Assembly: GCF_040448675.1 (NCBI RefSeq) | Contig: NZ_CP159289.1 | Coordinates: forward strand, 3,559,001-3,623,000 | Length of the DNA stretch: 64,000 nucleotides | Direction: 5' to 3' | Origin: Dyadobacter sp. 676 | Lineage (GTDB): Bacteria; Bacteroidota; Bacteroidia; Cytophagales; Spirosomataceae | Shown: positions 1 through 9,800 of the stretch, piece by piece | Layout of the letters: each line of letters starts with the position of its first letter | Numbering within the stretch: the first letter of the stretch is position 1 | Made by a program: the position numbers and the translations under genes | The notes under the pieces: generated by a model | Told to the model about the DNA's origin: nothing | Databases searched by the model: none | The model's input: the letters and a program-made list of their open reading frames with translations, nothing else

Positions 1-1666
1 AAGTAAGGCCAGCCTTTGGATTAAAGAACGAATAGGACTGGTCGAATGCGAGTTGAACGAGATCATTGTCGGTCCCGTGGATCGCGTGGCTAACGCGACG
101 GTATTGGAGGTCGGCGAATGCCGTGAGCTTCTCGGTGAATGCGTAATACAGTTTCCCGTACAAGTTGAAATCCTTCTTTTTACCCGTGCTGAAATAGTAT
201 TGGTGCTCGTTCTCGATGTTGCCCGCATTGCGTGCCCAGATAATCTGGCCGTAATGGTCGCCGTCGTACCGGTTCCAGCCGCCGCCAAAGCTGGCGGTCA
301 GCTTTTTGAAACTGTTGTAATCGAAGGAAAATGTGGTCCCGTAAAAGTAATTGTCGAGCCACCGCCGACGGATGAAGTCGGTGCTGGTGAGCGTGTCTTT
401 GCCGATGACTACATTGGGAAGATTGTAATTGGCGTAATCGTCTGCCATACGATATTGTTCATAATAACCCAGTCCGCGTACGAGGAATGCGTTCAGATTG
501 AATGTCAGTTTGTTACTAAGATTATGGGACGAAACGACCTGGTAATGGTCCTGGCGGTAGTTATCCACCTCGTTTTTATAGGTGTAAGAATTATAAGTCC
601 GATTATTAGAATTGAGCAGATTTTGCGCATCTTTTTCGCCAAGGCCATTCCGGTCGATATAGGCCAGAATACCCTCGCGGTCACCGCGCAATTTCGCTTC
701 CGGCACACCGTTCCACGACTGGTAAGTGCGTTCCTTTCCGGAAAAAACGTTCACTCGCACAAAGCTTTTCTTGCCAAAGTACCCGCCTGAAAGGTAGTAG
801 GAATGCAATTCAGAAGAAGCCCGGTCTACAAAGCCGTCCGAAGACACCCGCGACAGCCGCGCGTCGAATGTAAACTTATCCTTAATCAGCCCCGAGCCAA
901 CTTTCAATGTATTTTTAAATGTATTGAAAGTGCCGTAGGAATTGTTCAGCTCCGCATAAGCCGCTTCGCGGAATGCATTGGTATTGATATTCACCGAAGC
1001 GCCGAATGCGCCTGCACCGTTCGTGGAAGCGCCCACGCCGCGCTGGATCTGGATGCTGCTTACCGACGAGGCAAAATCCGGCATGTTTACCCAGAAAACG
1101 CCTTGACTTTCAGCGTCGTTGTAAGGAATGCCATTCACAGTCACGTTAATACGGGTCGCGTCGGAGCCACGTATGCGCATGCCCGTGTAGCCCACGCCCC
1201 CGCCCGCGTCGCTCGTACTCACGAGGGAGGGCGAGAAGTTGAGGAGTACAGGCAGGTCCTGCCCGAGATTTTGTTTGTCGATTTGCGCGGCCGTTACATT
1301 AGTATAGGCCATACCCGTCTTATCGTTCACACGAGTGGCGTTGATGATCACCTCGTCGGCCTGGTAAGTGCTTTTGCTGAGCTTGATTTCCAGTTGGTTT
1401 GAAGCGCCGAGCGGAATTTTGGAAGTTTGATAGCCGATGTAGGAAATGCCCAGCGCATCGATATTCTCGGATATGTTTTTTAAAACAAAATGGCCGTCCT
1501 TGTCGGTGCTTGTGCCGCGGATTTCGCCGGCCTTAATAGTAGCGCCGGGCAGCGGCTTGCCGTCTTCCGCGTCGGTCACGCGGCCCGAGATTGTTTTTTG
1601 GGCAAAAGACAGGAGTGAAGAAGCGCTCAGCAAGAGCGTCAGCAGATAGGTAGTAATTTTTCGCAT
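1..1666 (-). CDS. TonB-dependent outer-membrane receptor, likely for thiamine or a precursor (3' end off the window)
   Basis: The minus frame starts at ATG 1666 and stays open for about 555 residues to the left edge, so the C-terminal barrel is missing. Residues 1-23 form a signal peptide ending in LSFAQ. Residues about 25-105 are a carboxypeptidase-regulatory-like domain (ISGRVTDAEDGKPLPGATI). A plug domain follows, with MRIRGSDATRINVTVNGIP and a GVGASTNGAGAFGASVNI segment, then tyrosine-rich barrel strands. Such receptors import substrates too large or too scarce for porins, driven by TonB-ExbBD. A TPP riboswitch lies directly upstream on the same strand, so the ligand is inferred to be thiamine, its phosphates or a pyrimidine precursor; this matches the riboswitch-controlled receptors described in Bacteroidota. 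The family call is firm. The substrate rests on the riboswitch alone. Confidence 0.93.
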   Translation of the reverse strand, partial: MRKITTYLLTLLLSASSLLSFAQKTISGRVTDAEDGKPLPGATIKAGEIRGTSTDKDGHFVLKNISENIDALGISYIGYQTSKIPLGASNQLEIKLSKSTYQADEVIINATRVNDKTGMAYTNVTAAQIDKQNLGQDLPVLLNFSPSLVSTSDAGGGVGYTGMRIRGSDATRINVTVNGIPYNDAESQGVFWVNMPDFASSVSSIQIQRGVGASTNGAGAFGASVNINTNAFREAAYAELNNSYGTFNTFKNTLKVGSGLIKDKFTFDARLSRVSSDGFVDRASSELHSYYLSGGYFGKKSFVRVNVFSGKERTYQSWNGVPEAKLRGDREGILAYIDRNGLGEKDAQNLLNSNNRTYNSYTYKNEVDNYRQDHYQVVSSHNLSNKLTFNLNAFLVRGLGYYEQYRMADDYANYNLPNVVIGKDTLTSTDFIRRRWLDNYFYGTTFSFDYNSFKKLTASFGGGWNRYDGDHYGQIIWARNAGNIENEHQYYFSTGKKKDFNLYGKLYYAFTEKLTAFADLQYRRVSHAIHGTDNDLVQLAFDQSYSFFNPKAGLT

Positions 1667-1732
1667 TGCGATCAATAATTACAACAGGCAGGGGCCACCT
1701 ATCAAAAGTTCGATAAAATATTAACAGAAAAC

Positions 1733-1746
1733 AGCCGGTTCCGGCT
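1733..1746 (-). terminator. candidate expression-platform hairpin of the TPP riboswitch
   Basis: On the minus strand AGCCGG-AACCGGCT is a perfect short inverted repeat followed by GTTTTCTGTT. It lies just 3' of the riboswitch and 66 bases before the receptor start. It could be a ligand-controlled intrinsic terminator. The stem is very short and could also pair with the GCCGGC of the aptamer, so the mechanism is inference. Confidence 0.35.
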
Positions 1747-1749
1747 TTC

Positions 1750-1824
1750 TCTCCCTACGCCGGCATTACCCGGATCAGGTTAAATGGGTATGATCTCAGC
1801 CCGTTCGGTAGGGCACCCCTTGAG
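1750..1824 (-). promoter_or_regulatory. TPP riboswitch (THI element)
   Basis: Read on the minus strand, this stretch holds the conserved THI-box landmarks in order: GGGGTGCC, a variable P3-type stem, GGCTGAGAT, ATACCC, ACCTGATCCGGGTAATGCC and GGCGTAGGGA. Short flanking pairing (CTC with GAG) can close P1. These are the thiamine pyrophosphate-sensing core sequences. The element ends about 84 bases before the start of the TonB-dependent receptor, so the receptor should be shut off when TPP is plentiful. Confidence 0.95.
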
Positions 1825-1833
1825 ATTATGCTG

Positions 1834-1841
1834 CAAAATTA
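1834..1841 (-). promoter_or_regulatory. candidate -7 promoter box for the riboswitch transcript
   Basis: TAATTTTG on the minus strand fits the Bacteroidota -7 consensus TAnnTTTG. It lies about 10 bases before the 5' edge of the riboswitch, which is where the transcript should start. No good -33 TTTG is visible. It overlaps the stop codon of the preceding small gene. Confidence 0.45.
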
Positions 1842-2141
1842 AGGGTTGGGAGTGGAAGATACTAGCAATGGGCTGCTATTGTTCCCACCTCTCTGCTTTA
1901 TCGGGGTCCTGACTGGTGTGCCAGATCCCCTGATGGCTTCTTCTAAATCGAAAACGTCTTCCAGCCCGTTCTCGTAGGCCTCCAATCTTTCTGCCAGCAA
2001 TTCCTTGTGCCATTCAGGAATTGGACACTCTTCGGCCTTGCCAATGTCCTGATATTTTGATTTAAGCGCATTCCAATCTGCGATAGGAATGTATACGCCC
2101 CGGGTTATCCCTTTTCTGTCTGAAATATATCTGAGTTTCAT
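1839..2141 (-). CDS. small antitoxin-like protein, no partner toxin nearby
   Basis: 100 residues as read. I do not recognise a named family with certainty. The segment IPEWHKELLAERLEAY followed by an acidic DVFDLEEAI resembles the C-terminal part of addiction-module antitoxins that accompany RelE/ParE toxins. No toxin gene follows: the next elements on this strand are the TPP riboswitch and its receptor. The last 30 residues (from RGSGTPVR) look unlike coding sequence. Inserting one G in the GGGG run near 1927-1930 would instead give a tail IWHTSQDPDKAERWEQ and a stop, so the C-terminus may be frameshifted. Being real is moderately likely; the antitoxin role is weak inference. Confidence 0.55.
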   Translation of the reverse strand: MKLRYISDRKGITRGVYIPIADWNALKSKYQDIGKAEECPIPEWHKELLAERLEAYENGLEDVFDLEEAIRGSGTPVRTPIKQRGGNNSSPLLVSSTPNP

Positions 2142-2288
2142 GACGATTCTTTTTTCAATGTTTGCACTTGCTGTCTAACAAATATAACCAATTAAATTCA
2201 ATACATATTTTGCGCTTATCCGCATTTTAGCGGCGTTTTCCTTATTTTTACATATTTCAATGCTGACTTATTAATTGCCTGAATTACA

Positions 2289-3551
2289 ATGAAAAACTAT
2301 ACAGACACGACGGATATCAGTGCTTCCCAGCATGCGATGGAACTGGAATACCGGTACGGAGCGCACAACTACAAACCAATGCCGGTAGTGATCGAACGGG
2401 GCTCGGGAGTTTTTTTGTGGGATGTAGAGGGAAAGCAGTATTTCGATTTCCTTTCGGCTTACAGCGCGGTGAGCCAGGGGCACTGCCATCCGAAAATTGT
2501 GAATGCAATGATCGAACAGGCTCAAAAGCTGACGCTCACGTCACGCGCATTCTATAACGACCGCCTCGGCGAATGCGAGAGGTTTCTTTGCGAATATTTC
2601 GGGTATGATAAGGCGCTGATGATGAATTCGGGCGTTGAAGGCGGCGAAACGGCGCTGAAACTGACCCGTAAATGGGCGTATAAAGTAAAGGGAATCGCTC
2701 CGGGCAAGGCCAAAACGGTGTACGCAGCCGGTAACTTCTGGGGCCGTACACTGGCGGCGATTTCGTCCTCGACAGACCCTTCTTCTACGAATGACTACGG
2801 CCCTTTCCTGCCCGGCTACGAAATCATTCCCTACAATGACCTGAATACGCTGGAAGGCCTGCTGAGAAGCGACCCCAATATTGCCGGGTTCATGGTGGAA
2901 CCTATCCAGGGCGAAGCCGGTGTAGTAGTGCCGGACGAAGGTTATCTGAGGGGCGTGCGGGATTTGTGTACGAAATATAATGTCCTCTTCATTGCCGACG
3001 AGGTACAAACCGGCATCGGCCGCACGGGTAGGCGGCTGGCGTGTGACTGGGAAGGTGTGAAGCCGGACATTCTCGTTCTCGGGAAAGCGTTATCCGGTGG
3101 TACCATGCCAGTATCGGCCGCATTGGCCGATGACGAGGTAATGCTCACCATCGCGCCGGGCGAACATGGCTCTACTTACGGCGGTAATCCGTTGGCCTGT
3201 GCGGTCACCATCGCCGCATTGCAGGTCGTAGAGGAGGAAAATCTCGCCACAAATGCCGAACGAATGGGCCGGGTTTTTCGCGAAAGAATGCAGCGCCTTC
3301 AAAAGCAATGTTCTCTGATCGAAAACGTTAGAGGAAAAGGGTTGCTCAACGCGATTGTGATCAACGACACGGAGGATAGCGGCACGGCCATGGACCTTTG
3401 TTATAAAATGATGGAGAAAGGGCTCTTGTGCAAGCCTACGCATGGTAACAAAATACGTTTCGCGCCGCCATTGGTCATCAATGAGGCACAAACGGAGGAG
3501 GCTTGTCGTATTCTCGAAGAGGTATTTTTAGAAATGAACGGAAATCTATGA
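2289..3551 (+). CDS. rocD: ornithine--oxo-acid transaminase
   Basis: 420 residues, class III PLP-dependent aminotransferase. It converts ornithine and 2-oxoglutarate to glutamate-5-semialdehyde and glutamate, linking arginine breakdown with proline and glutamate. Visible family features are the substrate-entry region [19 protein letters not shown], the cofactor-phosphate region [14 protein letters not shown], the [14 protein letters not shown] stretch with the ring-stacking aspartate, and the PLP lysine in LGKALSGG. Length equals that of bacterial and eukaryotic ornithine aminotransferases. Its stop codon overlaps the start of the following peptidase gene (ATGA), so the two are probably co-transcribed, although no functional link is evident. 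Alternative acetylornithine or GABA aminotransferase activity is less likely given the ornithine-type N-terminal region. Confidence 0.93.
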   Translation: MKNYTDTTDISASQHAMELEYRYGAHNYKPMPVVIERGSGVFLWDVEGKQYFDFLSAYSAVSQGHCHPKIVNAMIEQAQKLTLTSRAFYNDRLGECERFLCEYFGYDKALMMNSGVEGGETALKLTRKWAYKVKGIAPGKAKTVYAAGNFWGRTLAAISSSTDPSSTNDYGPFLPGYEIIPYNDLNTLEGLLRSDPNIAGFMVEPIQGEAGVVVPDEGYLRGVRDLCTKYNVLFIADEVQTGIGRTGRRLACDWEGVKPDILVLGKALSGGTMPVSAALADDEVMLTIAPGEHGSTYGGNPLACAVTIAALQVVEEENLATNAERMGRVFRERMQRLQKQCSLIENVRGKGLLNAIVINDTEDSGTAMDLCYKMMEKGLLCKPTHGNKIRFAPPLVINEAQTEEACRILEEVFLEMNGNL

Positions 3552-4939
3552 AACTGAGACTTTTCCTGCCTGTACTTTTCCTGGCCGCTTTCGTTTTTTC
3601 CTGCAAGGAGAAAAACGTAGACCCCAAGAATGATACCGAAACCAACCAGTGGATTTATTCCAATATGAAATACTGGTATTACTGGACCGACCACATTACG
3701 GCATCGCCCGATTACAATAAAACACCCGGCGACTTTTTCAATTCGTTGCTTTACAAGTACGACGCAACCGCCCGCCCCGACGGCGACCGGTTTTCGTGGA
3801 TGCAGGAAGATGCCAAGGAATTGGAAGCGTCTTTGGGAGGCGAGTCGAAAACCAGCGGCATGGAGTACAAGCTGGTATATTTTCCGGCTAACACGAGTAA
3901 TATAGTCGGTATCGTACTCTATGTGATCCCTGGCTCACCTGCCGCGAAGGCCGGCTTTGTGCGGGGCGATGTTTTCAGCAGCGTAAATGGCCAGAAACTG
4001 ACGGACTCCAATTATTCCAAATTGTTGAACACGCAGGATAAGTTAACCTACACCCTGGCCGATATCGAGGACGGTACATTGAAGGAGACCACAACTACCA
4101 GAGACGTGACGCCCGTCGTGTTGCAGGAGGATCCGGTATTTTTCGATTCCGTATACACGGTTGGGGCGAGTAAAATCGGCTATGTGGTTTATCACCAGTT
4201 TATTCCGGAGCCTTATCAGGCAAATAACCAGGCATATGATAAAAAGCTGGACGCGATCTTTTCGGAATTTAAAAACAGCAACATCAATGCGTTGGTACTC
4301 GACTTGCGCTACAACCCCGGTGGCTATGTCAGCTCTGCGACGAACCTGGCAAGCCTCATCGGCAAGGTCACGGCCAACGACGTATTTTATTACAAGGAAT
4401 ACAACAAACAGGTCACCGAAACGAGTCTCAAAAAATACGGCGAGTCCTATTTCTACGATAAGTTCATTCAAAAAAGCCAGAATGTGGGCAGTAACCTGAA
4501 ACACCTGGTGGTACTGGTATCGTCCCGCACGGCCTCGGCGAGCGAGCTGCTGATCAATGGTTTGAAGCCATTCATGACCGTGACATTAGTGGGTGGCAGG
4601 ACGGTCGGAAAGAACGTCGGCTCGGTAACATTGAGCGATGAGAAAAACGGTATCCGGGTAGGTTTGCAGCCGATCGTGTCGAAATCATTGAATAAGGATA
4701 AAAAGTCGGATTACCATGTTGGTTTCGAGCCGGATGTGAAAGTGAACGAAGGCAATATCCTCTATCCTTACGGCGATCCGCGCGACCCTTTGCTGGGCGA
4801 GGCGTTATTTCAGATTACAGGCACACATGTAACGCGTCAGCTGCGTAGCGCGCGCGCGTTGCAGGAAGAAGCAAGTGCCGAACTATCGTCGTCGATCAGC
4901 CGGAAGGCCGGCGGCAGCAATATGTTCTACGACAGATAA
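3548..4939 (+). CDS. S41 family peptidase, lipoprotein (C-terminal processing protease type)
   Basis: 463 residues starting at ATG 3548, which overlaps the rocD stop (ATGA). Upstream in-frame codons would run inside rocD and are not needed. A lipoprotein signal ends in AAFVFSC, so the protein is probably anchored in the cell envelope facing the periplasm or outside. A PDZ-like segment ([20 protein letters not shown], residues about 120-155) precedes the S41 catalytic domain with [11 protein letters not shown] and [15 protein letters not shown]; the serine of TASASE is the likely nucleophile. Such proteases cleave unfolded or tagged envelope proteins. Substrates are unknown. An intrinsic terminator follows directly. 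Confidence 0.9.
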   Translation: MKLRLFLPVLFLAAFVFSCKEKNVDPKNDTETNQWIYSNMKYWYYWTDHITASPDYNKTPGDFFNSLLYKYDATARPDGDRFSWMQEDAKELEASLGGESKTSGMEYKLVYFPANTSNIVGIVLYVIPGSPAAKAGFVRGDVFSSVNGQKLTDSNYSKLLNTQDKLTYTLADIEDGTLKETTTTRDVTPVVLQEDPVFFDSVYTVGASKIGYVVYHQFIPEPYQANNQAYDKKLDAIFSEFKNSNINALVLDLRYNPGGYVSSATNLASLIGKVTANDVFYYKEYNKQVTETSLKKYGESYFYDKFIQKSQNVGSNLKHLVVLVSSRTASASELLINGLKPFMTVTLVGGRTVGKNVGSVTLSDEKNGIRVGLQPIVSKSLNKDKKSDYHVGFEPDVKVNEGNILYPYGDPRDPLLGEALFQITGTHVTRQLRSARALQEEASAELSSSISRKAGGSNMFYDR

Positions 4940-4962
4940 CGACCGGTTGATAAAATTTTTTG

Positions 4963-5006
4963 AATGGTGTGAGAACGGTATCCGACTGTTCTCGCACCAT
5001 TTTTTA
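4963..5006 (+). terminator. Rho-independent terminator after the S41 peptidase gene
   Basis: A 14-bp stem (AATGGTGTGAGAAC with GTTCTCGCACCATT, one G-T pair) around an 11-base loop is followed by TTTTTT. It closes the rocD-peptidase transcription unit. Confidence 0.9.
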
Positions 5007-5049
5007 TTGCTATTTTTACAGACTTGCGTATTCTAACTAATTGACCTTT

Positions 5050-6564
5050 ATGAAGCTGGTAAACGATATGACTGTCTGGTTTATGAAGCGGCGCTTCGAA
5101 CGGATCGAACAGTTTATGAAGTACCCTATTGAAACCCAGCAGCGTATATTTTCGGAATTGATCGAGACCGCCCGCTACACCGAATGGGGCAGCCGCTACA
5201 ACTACGGACAGATCAAATCGGTAAGGGAATTTCAGGAGCAGGTACCTATTTCGGCTTACGAGCAACTTTACCCCTATATCGAGCGGGTATTGAAAGGCGA
5301 ACCGAACGTGCTCTGGCCGTCGCAGATCGAATGGTTTTCCAAATCGTCGGGTACGACCAATGCGCGGAGTAAATTTCTGCCCGTTTCGCCCGAGGCACTG
5401 GAAGAGTGCCATTACGAAGGTGGCAAGGATATGATGACGTTGCTGATCAATAACCGGCCTGATACCCGTGTTTTCGATGGAAAAGGGCTGTCGATCGGAG
5501 GGACTTTGCATGCGAACCCATTTGATGATTACACACAGATCGGCGACGTATCGGCGGTCATTATGCAGAATCTGCCCTCCTGGGCGGAATTTATGCGTAC
5601 GCCGCCGCTGGAAGTGGCTTTGATGGATCATTGGGAAAGCAAGCTGGATAAAATGGCGTCGATATGCTCACAGGAGAACGTGACGAGCATTCTCGGCGTC
5701 CCGACCTGGACGATCGTACTCCTCGACCAGATTCTGGAACGGACCGGTAAGAAGAATATGCTCGAAGTCTGGCCCGATTTCGAGGTATTCGTGCACGGGG
5801 CGGTATCATTCGAGCCCTACCGCGATTTGTTCATGACCAAATATTTCCCCTCGGATCAGGTATTATATCTCGAAACATACAGCGCGTCGGAAGGTTTTTT
5901 CGCGATACAGGATGATATCAACCGCGTTGGTGAAATGCTGTTGATGCTCGATTACGGCATTTTTTACGAATTCGTGCCGATCGAGGATCTTGGCAAGGAA
6001 AATCCCAAAGCATTGTTGCTGAACGAAGTGGAGGTAGGGAAAAACTACGCAATGGTGATTTCGACTAATGCGGGCCTTTGGCGCTATCTGATTGGCGATA
6101 CCGTGAAATTTACTTCAACCTATCCGTTCCGCGTGAAGGTGAGCGGGCGCACCAAACATTTTATCAATGCATTCGGGGAAGAAGTGATTGTAGAGAATGC
6201 CGATCACGCTATTAAGGTAGCGGCACATGAAACCGACGCGCTGGTGGCAAACTACACGGCTGGACCGGTATACATGGGCGACGGCTCAAGGGGCTGTCAT
6301 GAATGGATCATTGAATTTACCAGAGAGCCCGAGGACCGTGAAGCGTTCGTGCGGGCGCTGGATACCGCATTGCGCGAAGTCAACTCCGACTATGATGCCA
6401 AACGTTACAAAGACATGGCCCTCACGCCCCCGCAAGTCCATTTCGCTCCCGCGGGAACGTTCTATGCGTGGCTTGGCAAACAACATAAGCTCGGGGGCCA
6501 GAACAAAGTACCGCGTTTGAGCAATACGCGCGAATACCTGGATGATTTGCTTACCAGTTTATGA
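5050..6564 (+). CDS. GH3 family acyl-adenylate/amido synthetase-like protein
   Basis: 504 residues from ATG 5050; an in-frame TTG nine bases upstream is a poorer start. The sequence carries the three adenylate-forming motifs of the GH3 fold: SSGTTNARSKFLPVS (about residue 100), YSASEGFFAIQ (about 280) and WRYLIGDTVKF (about 345). In plants GH3 enzymes activate an acyl acid such as auxin or jasmonate and join it to an amino acid. Bacterial members are common in Bacteroidota but their substrate is not established. It stands alone between a terminator and an intergenic repeat, so context gives no clue. The family is certain and the reaction is not. Confidence 0.9.
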   Translation: MKLVNDMTVWFMKRRFERIEQFMKYPIETQQRIFSELIETARYTEWGSRYNYGQIKSVREFQEQVPISAYEQLYPYIERVLKGEPNVLWPSQIEWFSKSSGTTNARSKFLPVSPEALEECHYEGGKDMMTLLINNRPDTRVFDGKGLSIGGTLHANPFDDYTQIGDVSAVIMQNLPSWAEFMRTPPLEVALMDHWESKLDKMASICSQENVTSILGVPTWTIVLLDQILERTGKKNMLEVWPDFEVFVHGAVSFEPYRDLFMTKYFPSDQVLYLETYSASEGFFAIQDDINRVGEMLLMLDYGIFYEFVPIEDLGKENPKALLLNEVEVGKNYAMVISTNAGLWRYLIGDTVKFTSTYPFRVKVSGRTKHFINAFGEEVIVENADHAIKVAAHETDALVANYTAGPVYMGDGSRGCHEWIIEFTREPEDREAFVRALDTALREVNSDYDAKRYKDMALTPPQVHFAPAGTFYAWLGKQHKLGGQNKVPRLSNTREYLDDLLTSL

Positions 6565-6565
6565 C

Positions 6566-6680
6566 ACTTCGGCAGTCGGCTACCGGCTGTCGGACTTATT
6601 TTAAAGCCATAATTTTACCGAAACCGTATTTGATAGCCGGACGCTAATGGCCCGTAGCCGAAAGCTGACAGCCGACAGCC
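6566..6680 (+). repeat. intergenic GCCGAC-type inverted repeat, copy A
   Basis: The whole gap between the GH3 gene and sbcC consists of two GC-rich arms (6566-6593 and 6654-6680) built from GTCGGC/GCCGAC blocks around an AT-richer centre. GGCTGTCGG in the left arm pairs with CCGACAGCC in the right. The left arm matches the right arm, reverse complemented, of a second copy at 42494-42570 (ACTTCGGCA-TCGGC followed by C-GGC-GTC). It may act as a transcript-stabilising or terminating hairpin. Confidence 0.6.
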
Positions 6681-6684
6681 ACCT

Positions 6685-9600
6685 ATGATTCCCAAACGAT
6701 TAAAAATCAAAGGACTATATTCTTATCAAACCGAGCAGGAAATCGATTTCGATCCGTTGACCGACGCTTCGTTGTTCGGGATATTCGGCGCGGTGGGTAG
6801 CGGGAAGTCCTCCATTCTGGAAGCGATCACATTTGCATTGTACGGCGATACCGAGCGACTGAATAAATCGGGGGACGACCGGACTTATAACATGATGAAC
6901 CTCCGGTCGGATGATTTGCTGATTGATTTTGAATGCATTGCAGGAAAAAAGGGCGATCGTTACCGGTTCACGGTGCGCGGAAAGCGGAACAGCAAGAATT
7001 TCAAGGACGTAAAAACTTTTGACAGAAAGGGTTATATCTGGCACGAAAACGACTGGGTGCCATTGGCTGAAAACGAATCGACCGAAAGCATCATCGGTCT
7101 GAGCTACGACAATTTCCGCCGGACGATCATCATACCGCAGGGGCGTTTCCAGGAATTTATCGAATTGAAGGACGCCGAGCGAACGCGGATGATGAAAGAG
7201 CTCTTCCAGCTCGAAAAATATGACCTCAGCCGGAATGTAGGATTGCTGAGCAAGCAAAATGACCTCGCATTATCGAATGTGGACGGCCAGTTGATGGGTC
7301 TCGGCGAAGTGACGCAGGATATGCTCGCGGAGGGGGAACAGCGGTTGGAGCAGCTCCGGAAGCAAATTCAGCAAATAGCGGATGAGCTGCTGGTCCAGGC
7401 GGAGCTGGAAAGCAATTTTCAGAAGCTCAAACTCGCCGGTGAGAAAATACAGATGCTGCAAAGCAGGCTTGCGGCGCTCGATTCGCAGCGGGCGGCGATG
7501 CAGGAACGCGAGGCCTCATTAAAGACTTTTGAGACTTGCTCGCTGCATTTCAAATCCGTTTTCGACCAGAAAAGCAACCTGTTGGCGGCCATCACACGCG
7601 ACGGGCGCATTTCAGCGACGAATCAGGCCCGGCTGGCGGAACTGGGGACATTGCTCGCGAAGCAACGGGAAACATGGCAAATGCTGAAACCGCGCTACGA
7701 AAAGCGCGAAGAGTTACTCGCTACCGCCGAAGAGCTCGAAAAGGTCATGCGGATTATCGAACATTCGCAGGCGGTTAGCAAGAGGAAAGACGCGCTGGTA
7801 CGCGGCGAACAGCAGTTGAAGGAAAAAGAAAATGCCATTGAAATACTAAAACAGCAAAAACAGGAACTGGAAGTGGCAAACGAGCGGCGCAAGGCCGGGA
7901 TGGGGGATGTGCTCGAAATGGGGCTCGTGAAATCCTGGTTTACAACGGCGGATAGTCTTGCCGAAAACCGCCAGGCTATTAAAATAGAAGCAGAAACGCT
8001 CGCCGCCGAGATCAAGGCTCTGACGGACGGACTGGGACAGCGATTACAAGAGATTACCAACGATTTTGGCATTCAGTTCGGCGAGGGGCATTCATTGGAA
8101 ACCTTTCAAAAGGGCATTGCCGGATACCTGGAAGCCGGGGATGCAAGCCGGAAAGCGCTGAGCCGCCAGTTACTGCATATGAATACCCGGGTCGCATTGC
8201 ACCAGTACGCGGGTAATCTTGAAGATGGAGAGCCCTGCCCGCTTTGCGGCTCGCTGCACCATCCCGAAGTCCTGACCGCCGACAGCGCTTTGTCCGCAGA
8301 AATAGCGGCGATTGAAAAGCAGTTGAATGCCTTGGATGAGCAGGAAAGGCTGCTAAGACGGTTGCAATCACCGGTTGAACGTGTTTTTAGCCAGATCGAA
8401 AATCTTGAAAAACAGAAGTCATCGATCAAACAGCGGTATGCCGATGCGCAGGGCAAATTGAAAACGCATGATGAGGCTTTCATCTGGGCTGCATTCAATA
8501 AGTCGGACCGGGAAGGTTTCGAAAGGCGATTTGCCGAAAGCAGCCGGTTGCAGGTTGAAATTAAAGCCGGAGAAGCCGCATTGAAGGCGCTGACCGAGCA
8601 GATCGAGGCCGCTGCCAGGGAAAAGACCGAGCAGATCGAAAAGCCGCTCCAAGTGTTGAAGGATGAAATTTTAAGATTGGAAAATACCGTTGAGACGCTT
8701 TCCGGGCAGTTATCGAGAGTTGATCTCGGGGATTTCGAAACGGTTGAAAAGAATGTAATTTCAGAAAAGATCGCCGCACTGAAAGCCGATTACCAACAGC
8801 TTTCCGCTGCATTCGCCGAAGCCGAAAAACAAGTTGATGTGCTCGAAAAGGATCGAAATACGCTTTCCGGCAGCCAAACGACATTATTGGCCGCCTTGGA
8901 CGGCAGCCGGCGCGAGTTGGCGGCTGTACAGGAAAAGATCGATGGGCAACTGGCCGCTTTTGCGTTTGAATCGGAGGCACAAGTGAAGGAAATATTGCAA
9001 AAGCCGATCCGGATCGAAACCGAACGGCAGGCGATCGACGAGTTCAAACTTGCGCTGGAAACGACCGGCGCCGAGCTGAAAAGCCTGCTGGAAGATCATG
9101 CCGGCGAGCAATATGACGCGGCAAGGCACGAAGAGGTAACCGCATTGAAAAATGCATTGACCGAAAACCTGAACGCTCAGCGAAAGGAAGAGGGCAATAT
9201 CGGCGGACGGCTGAAACAAATGGCGGAAGACCTGGCAAAAAAAGCGGTACTCCTTGCCGAAAAAGGCCGTTTGCAACTCAGGAAGGAGCATCTCGACGAC
9301 CTCGCGAAGCTATTTCGTTCCAGCGGATTCGTGGATTATGCATCCAGCATTTACCTGCAAAATCTCATTCAGACGGCCAATCACCGCTTCCACCAGATGA
9401 CACATCAGCAGCTTCACCTGGAACTCGGCGAAGGCAATAGTTTCTGGGTCAGGGATTTGTTGAACGGCGGACATCTGCGGTTGCTTAAAACGCTCTCGGG
9501 CGGACAGAAATTTCAGGCGGCATTATCGCTCGCGCTCGCGCTGGCAGACCATATTCACGTCAGGAACGAGTCGAGTCACAACTTCTTTTTCCTCGATGAG

Positions 9601-9783
9601 GGGTTTGGTTCGCTGGATAAAAATGCGCTGCAAACCGTTTTCGAAACCTTGAAATCGCTGCGCAGGGAAAACCGGATCGTGGGTATAATCAGTCACGTGG
9701 AGGACCTGCAACAGGAAATCCAGATGTATCTGCGCATTACCGAAAGCGAAGAAGGCAGCCGGATCGAACCCAGTTGGAAATGA
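6685..9783 (+). CDS. sbcC: SbcC-type SMC-family nuclease ATPase subunit
   Basis: 1032 residues. The N-terminal lobe has Walker A GAVGSGKSS (residues 35-43). Two long coiled-coil arms flank a zinc hook CPLCG near residue 517. The C-terminal lobe carries the ABC signature LSGGQKFQAAL (about 936) and Walker B NFFFLDEGFGSLD (about 966). With SbcD (Mre11-like) it forms a complex that opens DNA hairpins and processes blocked ends. The usual partner sbcD is not upstream, where there is only the repeat and GH3, nor elsewhere in this window. Length and motifs are complete and the call is secure. Confidence 0.95.
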   Translation: MIPKRLKIKGLYSYQTEQEIDFDPLTDASLFGIFGAVGSGKSSILEAITFALYGDTERLNKSGDDRTYNMMNLRSDDLLIDFECIAGKKGDRYRFTVRGKRNSKNFKDVKTFDRKGYIWHENDWVPLAENESTESIIGLSYDNFRRTIIIPQGRFQEFIELKDAERTRMMKELFQLEKYDLSRNVGLLSKQNDLALSNVDGQLMGLGEVTQDMLAEGEQRLEQLRKQIQQIADELLVQAELESNFQKLKLAGEKIQMLQSRLAALDSQRAAMQEREASLKTFETCSLHFKSVFDQKSNLLAAITRDGRISATNQARLAELGTLLAKQRETWQMLKPRYEKREELLATAEELEKVMRIIEHSQAVSKRKDALVRGEQQLKEKENAIEILKQQKQELEVANERRKAGMGDVLEMGLVKSWFTTADSLAENRQAIKIEAETLAAEIKALTDGLGQRLQEITNDFGIQFGEGHSLETFQKGIAGYLEAGDASRKALSRQLLHMNTRVALHQYAGNLEDGEPCPLCGSLHHPEVLTADSALSAEIAAIEKQLNALDEQERLLRRLQSPVERVFSQIENLEKQKSSIKQRYADAQGKLKTHDEAFIWAAFNKSDREGFERRFAESSRLQVEIKAGEAALKALTEQIEAAAREKTEQIEKPLQVLKDEILRLENTVETLSGQLSRVDLGDFETVEKNVISEKIAALKADYQQLSAAFAEAEKQVDVLEKDRNTLSGSQTTLLAALDGSRRELAAVQEKIDGQLAAFAFESEAQVKEILQKPIRIETERQAIDEFKLALETTGAELKSLLEDHAGEQYDAARHEEVTALKNALTENLNAQRKEEGNIGGRLKQMAEDLAKKAVLLAEKGRLQLRKEHLDDLAKLFRSSGFVDYASSIYLQNLIQTANHRFHQMTHQQLHLELGEGNSFWVRDLLNGGHLRLLKTLSGGQKFQAALSLALALADHIHVRNESSHNFFFLDEGFGSLDKNALQTVFETLKSLRRENRIVGIISHVEDLQQEIQMYLRITESEEGSRIEPSWK

Positions 9784-9800
9784 GTATCACACATTAAATG

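Noticed and set aside
53..1402. Plus-strand open frames of 245 and 199 codons over the left end
   Set aside because: They are antisense shadows of the TonB-dependent receptor, whose minus frame has a signal peptide, plug and barrel.
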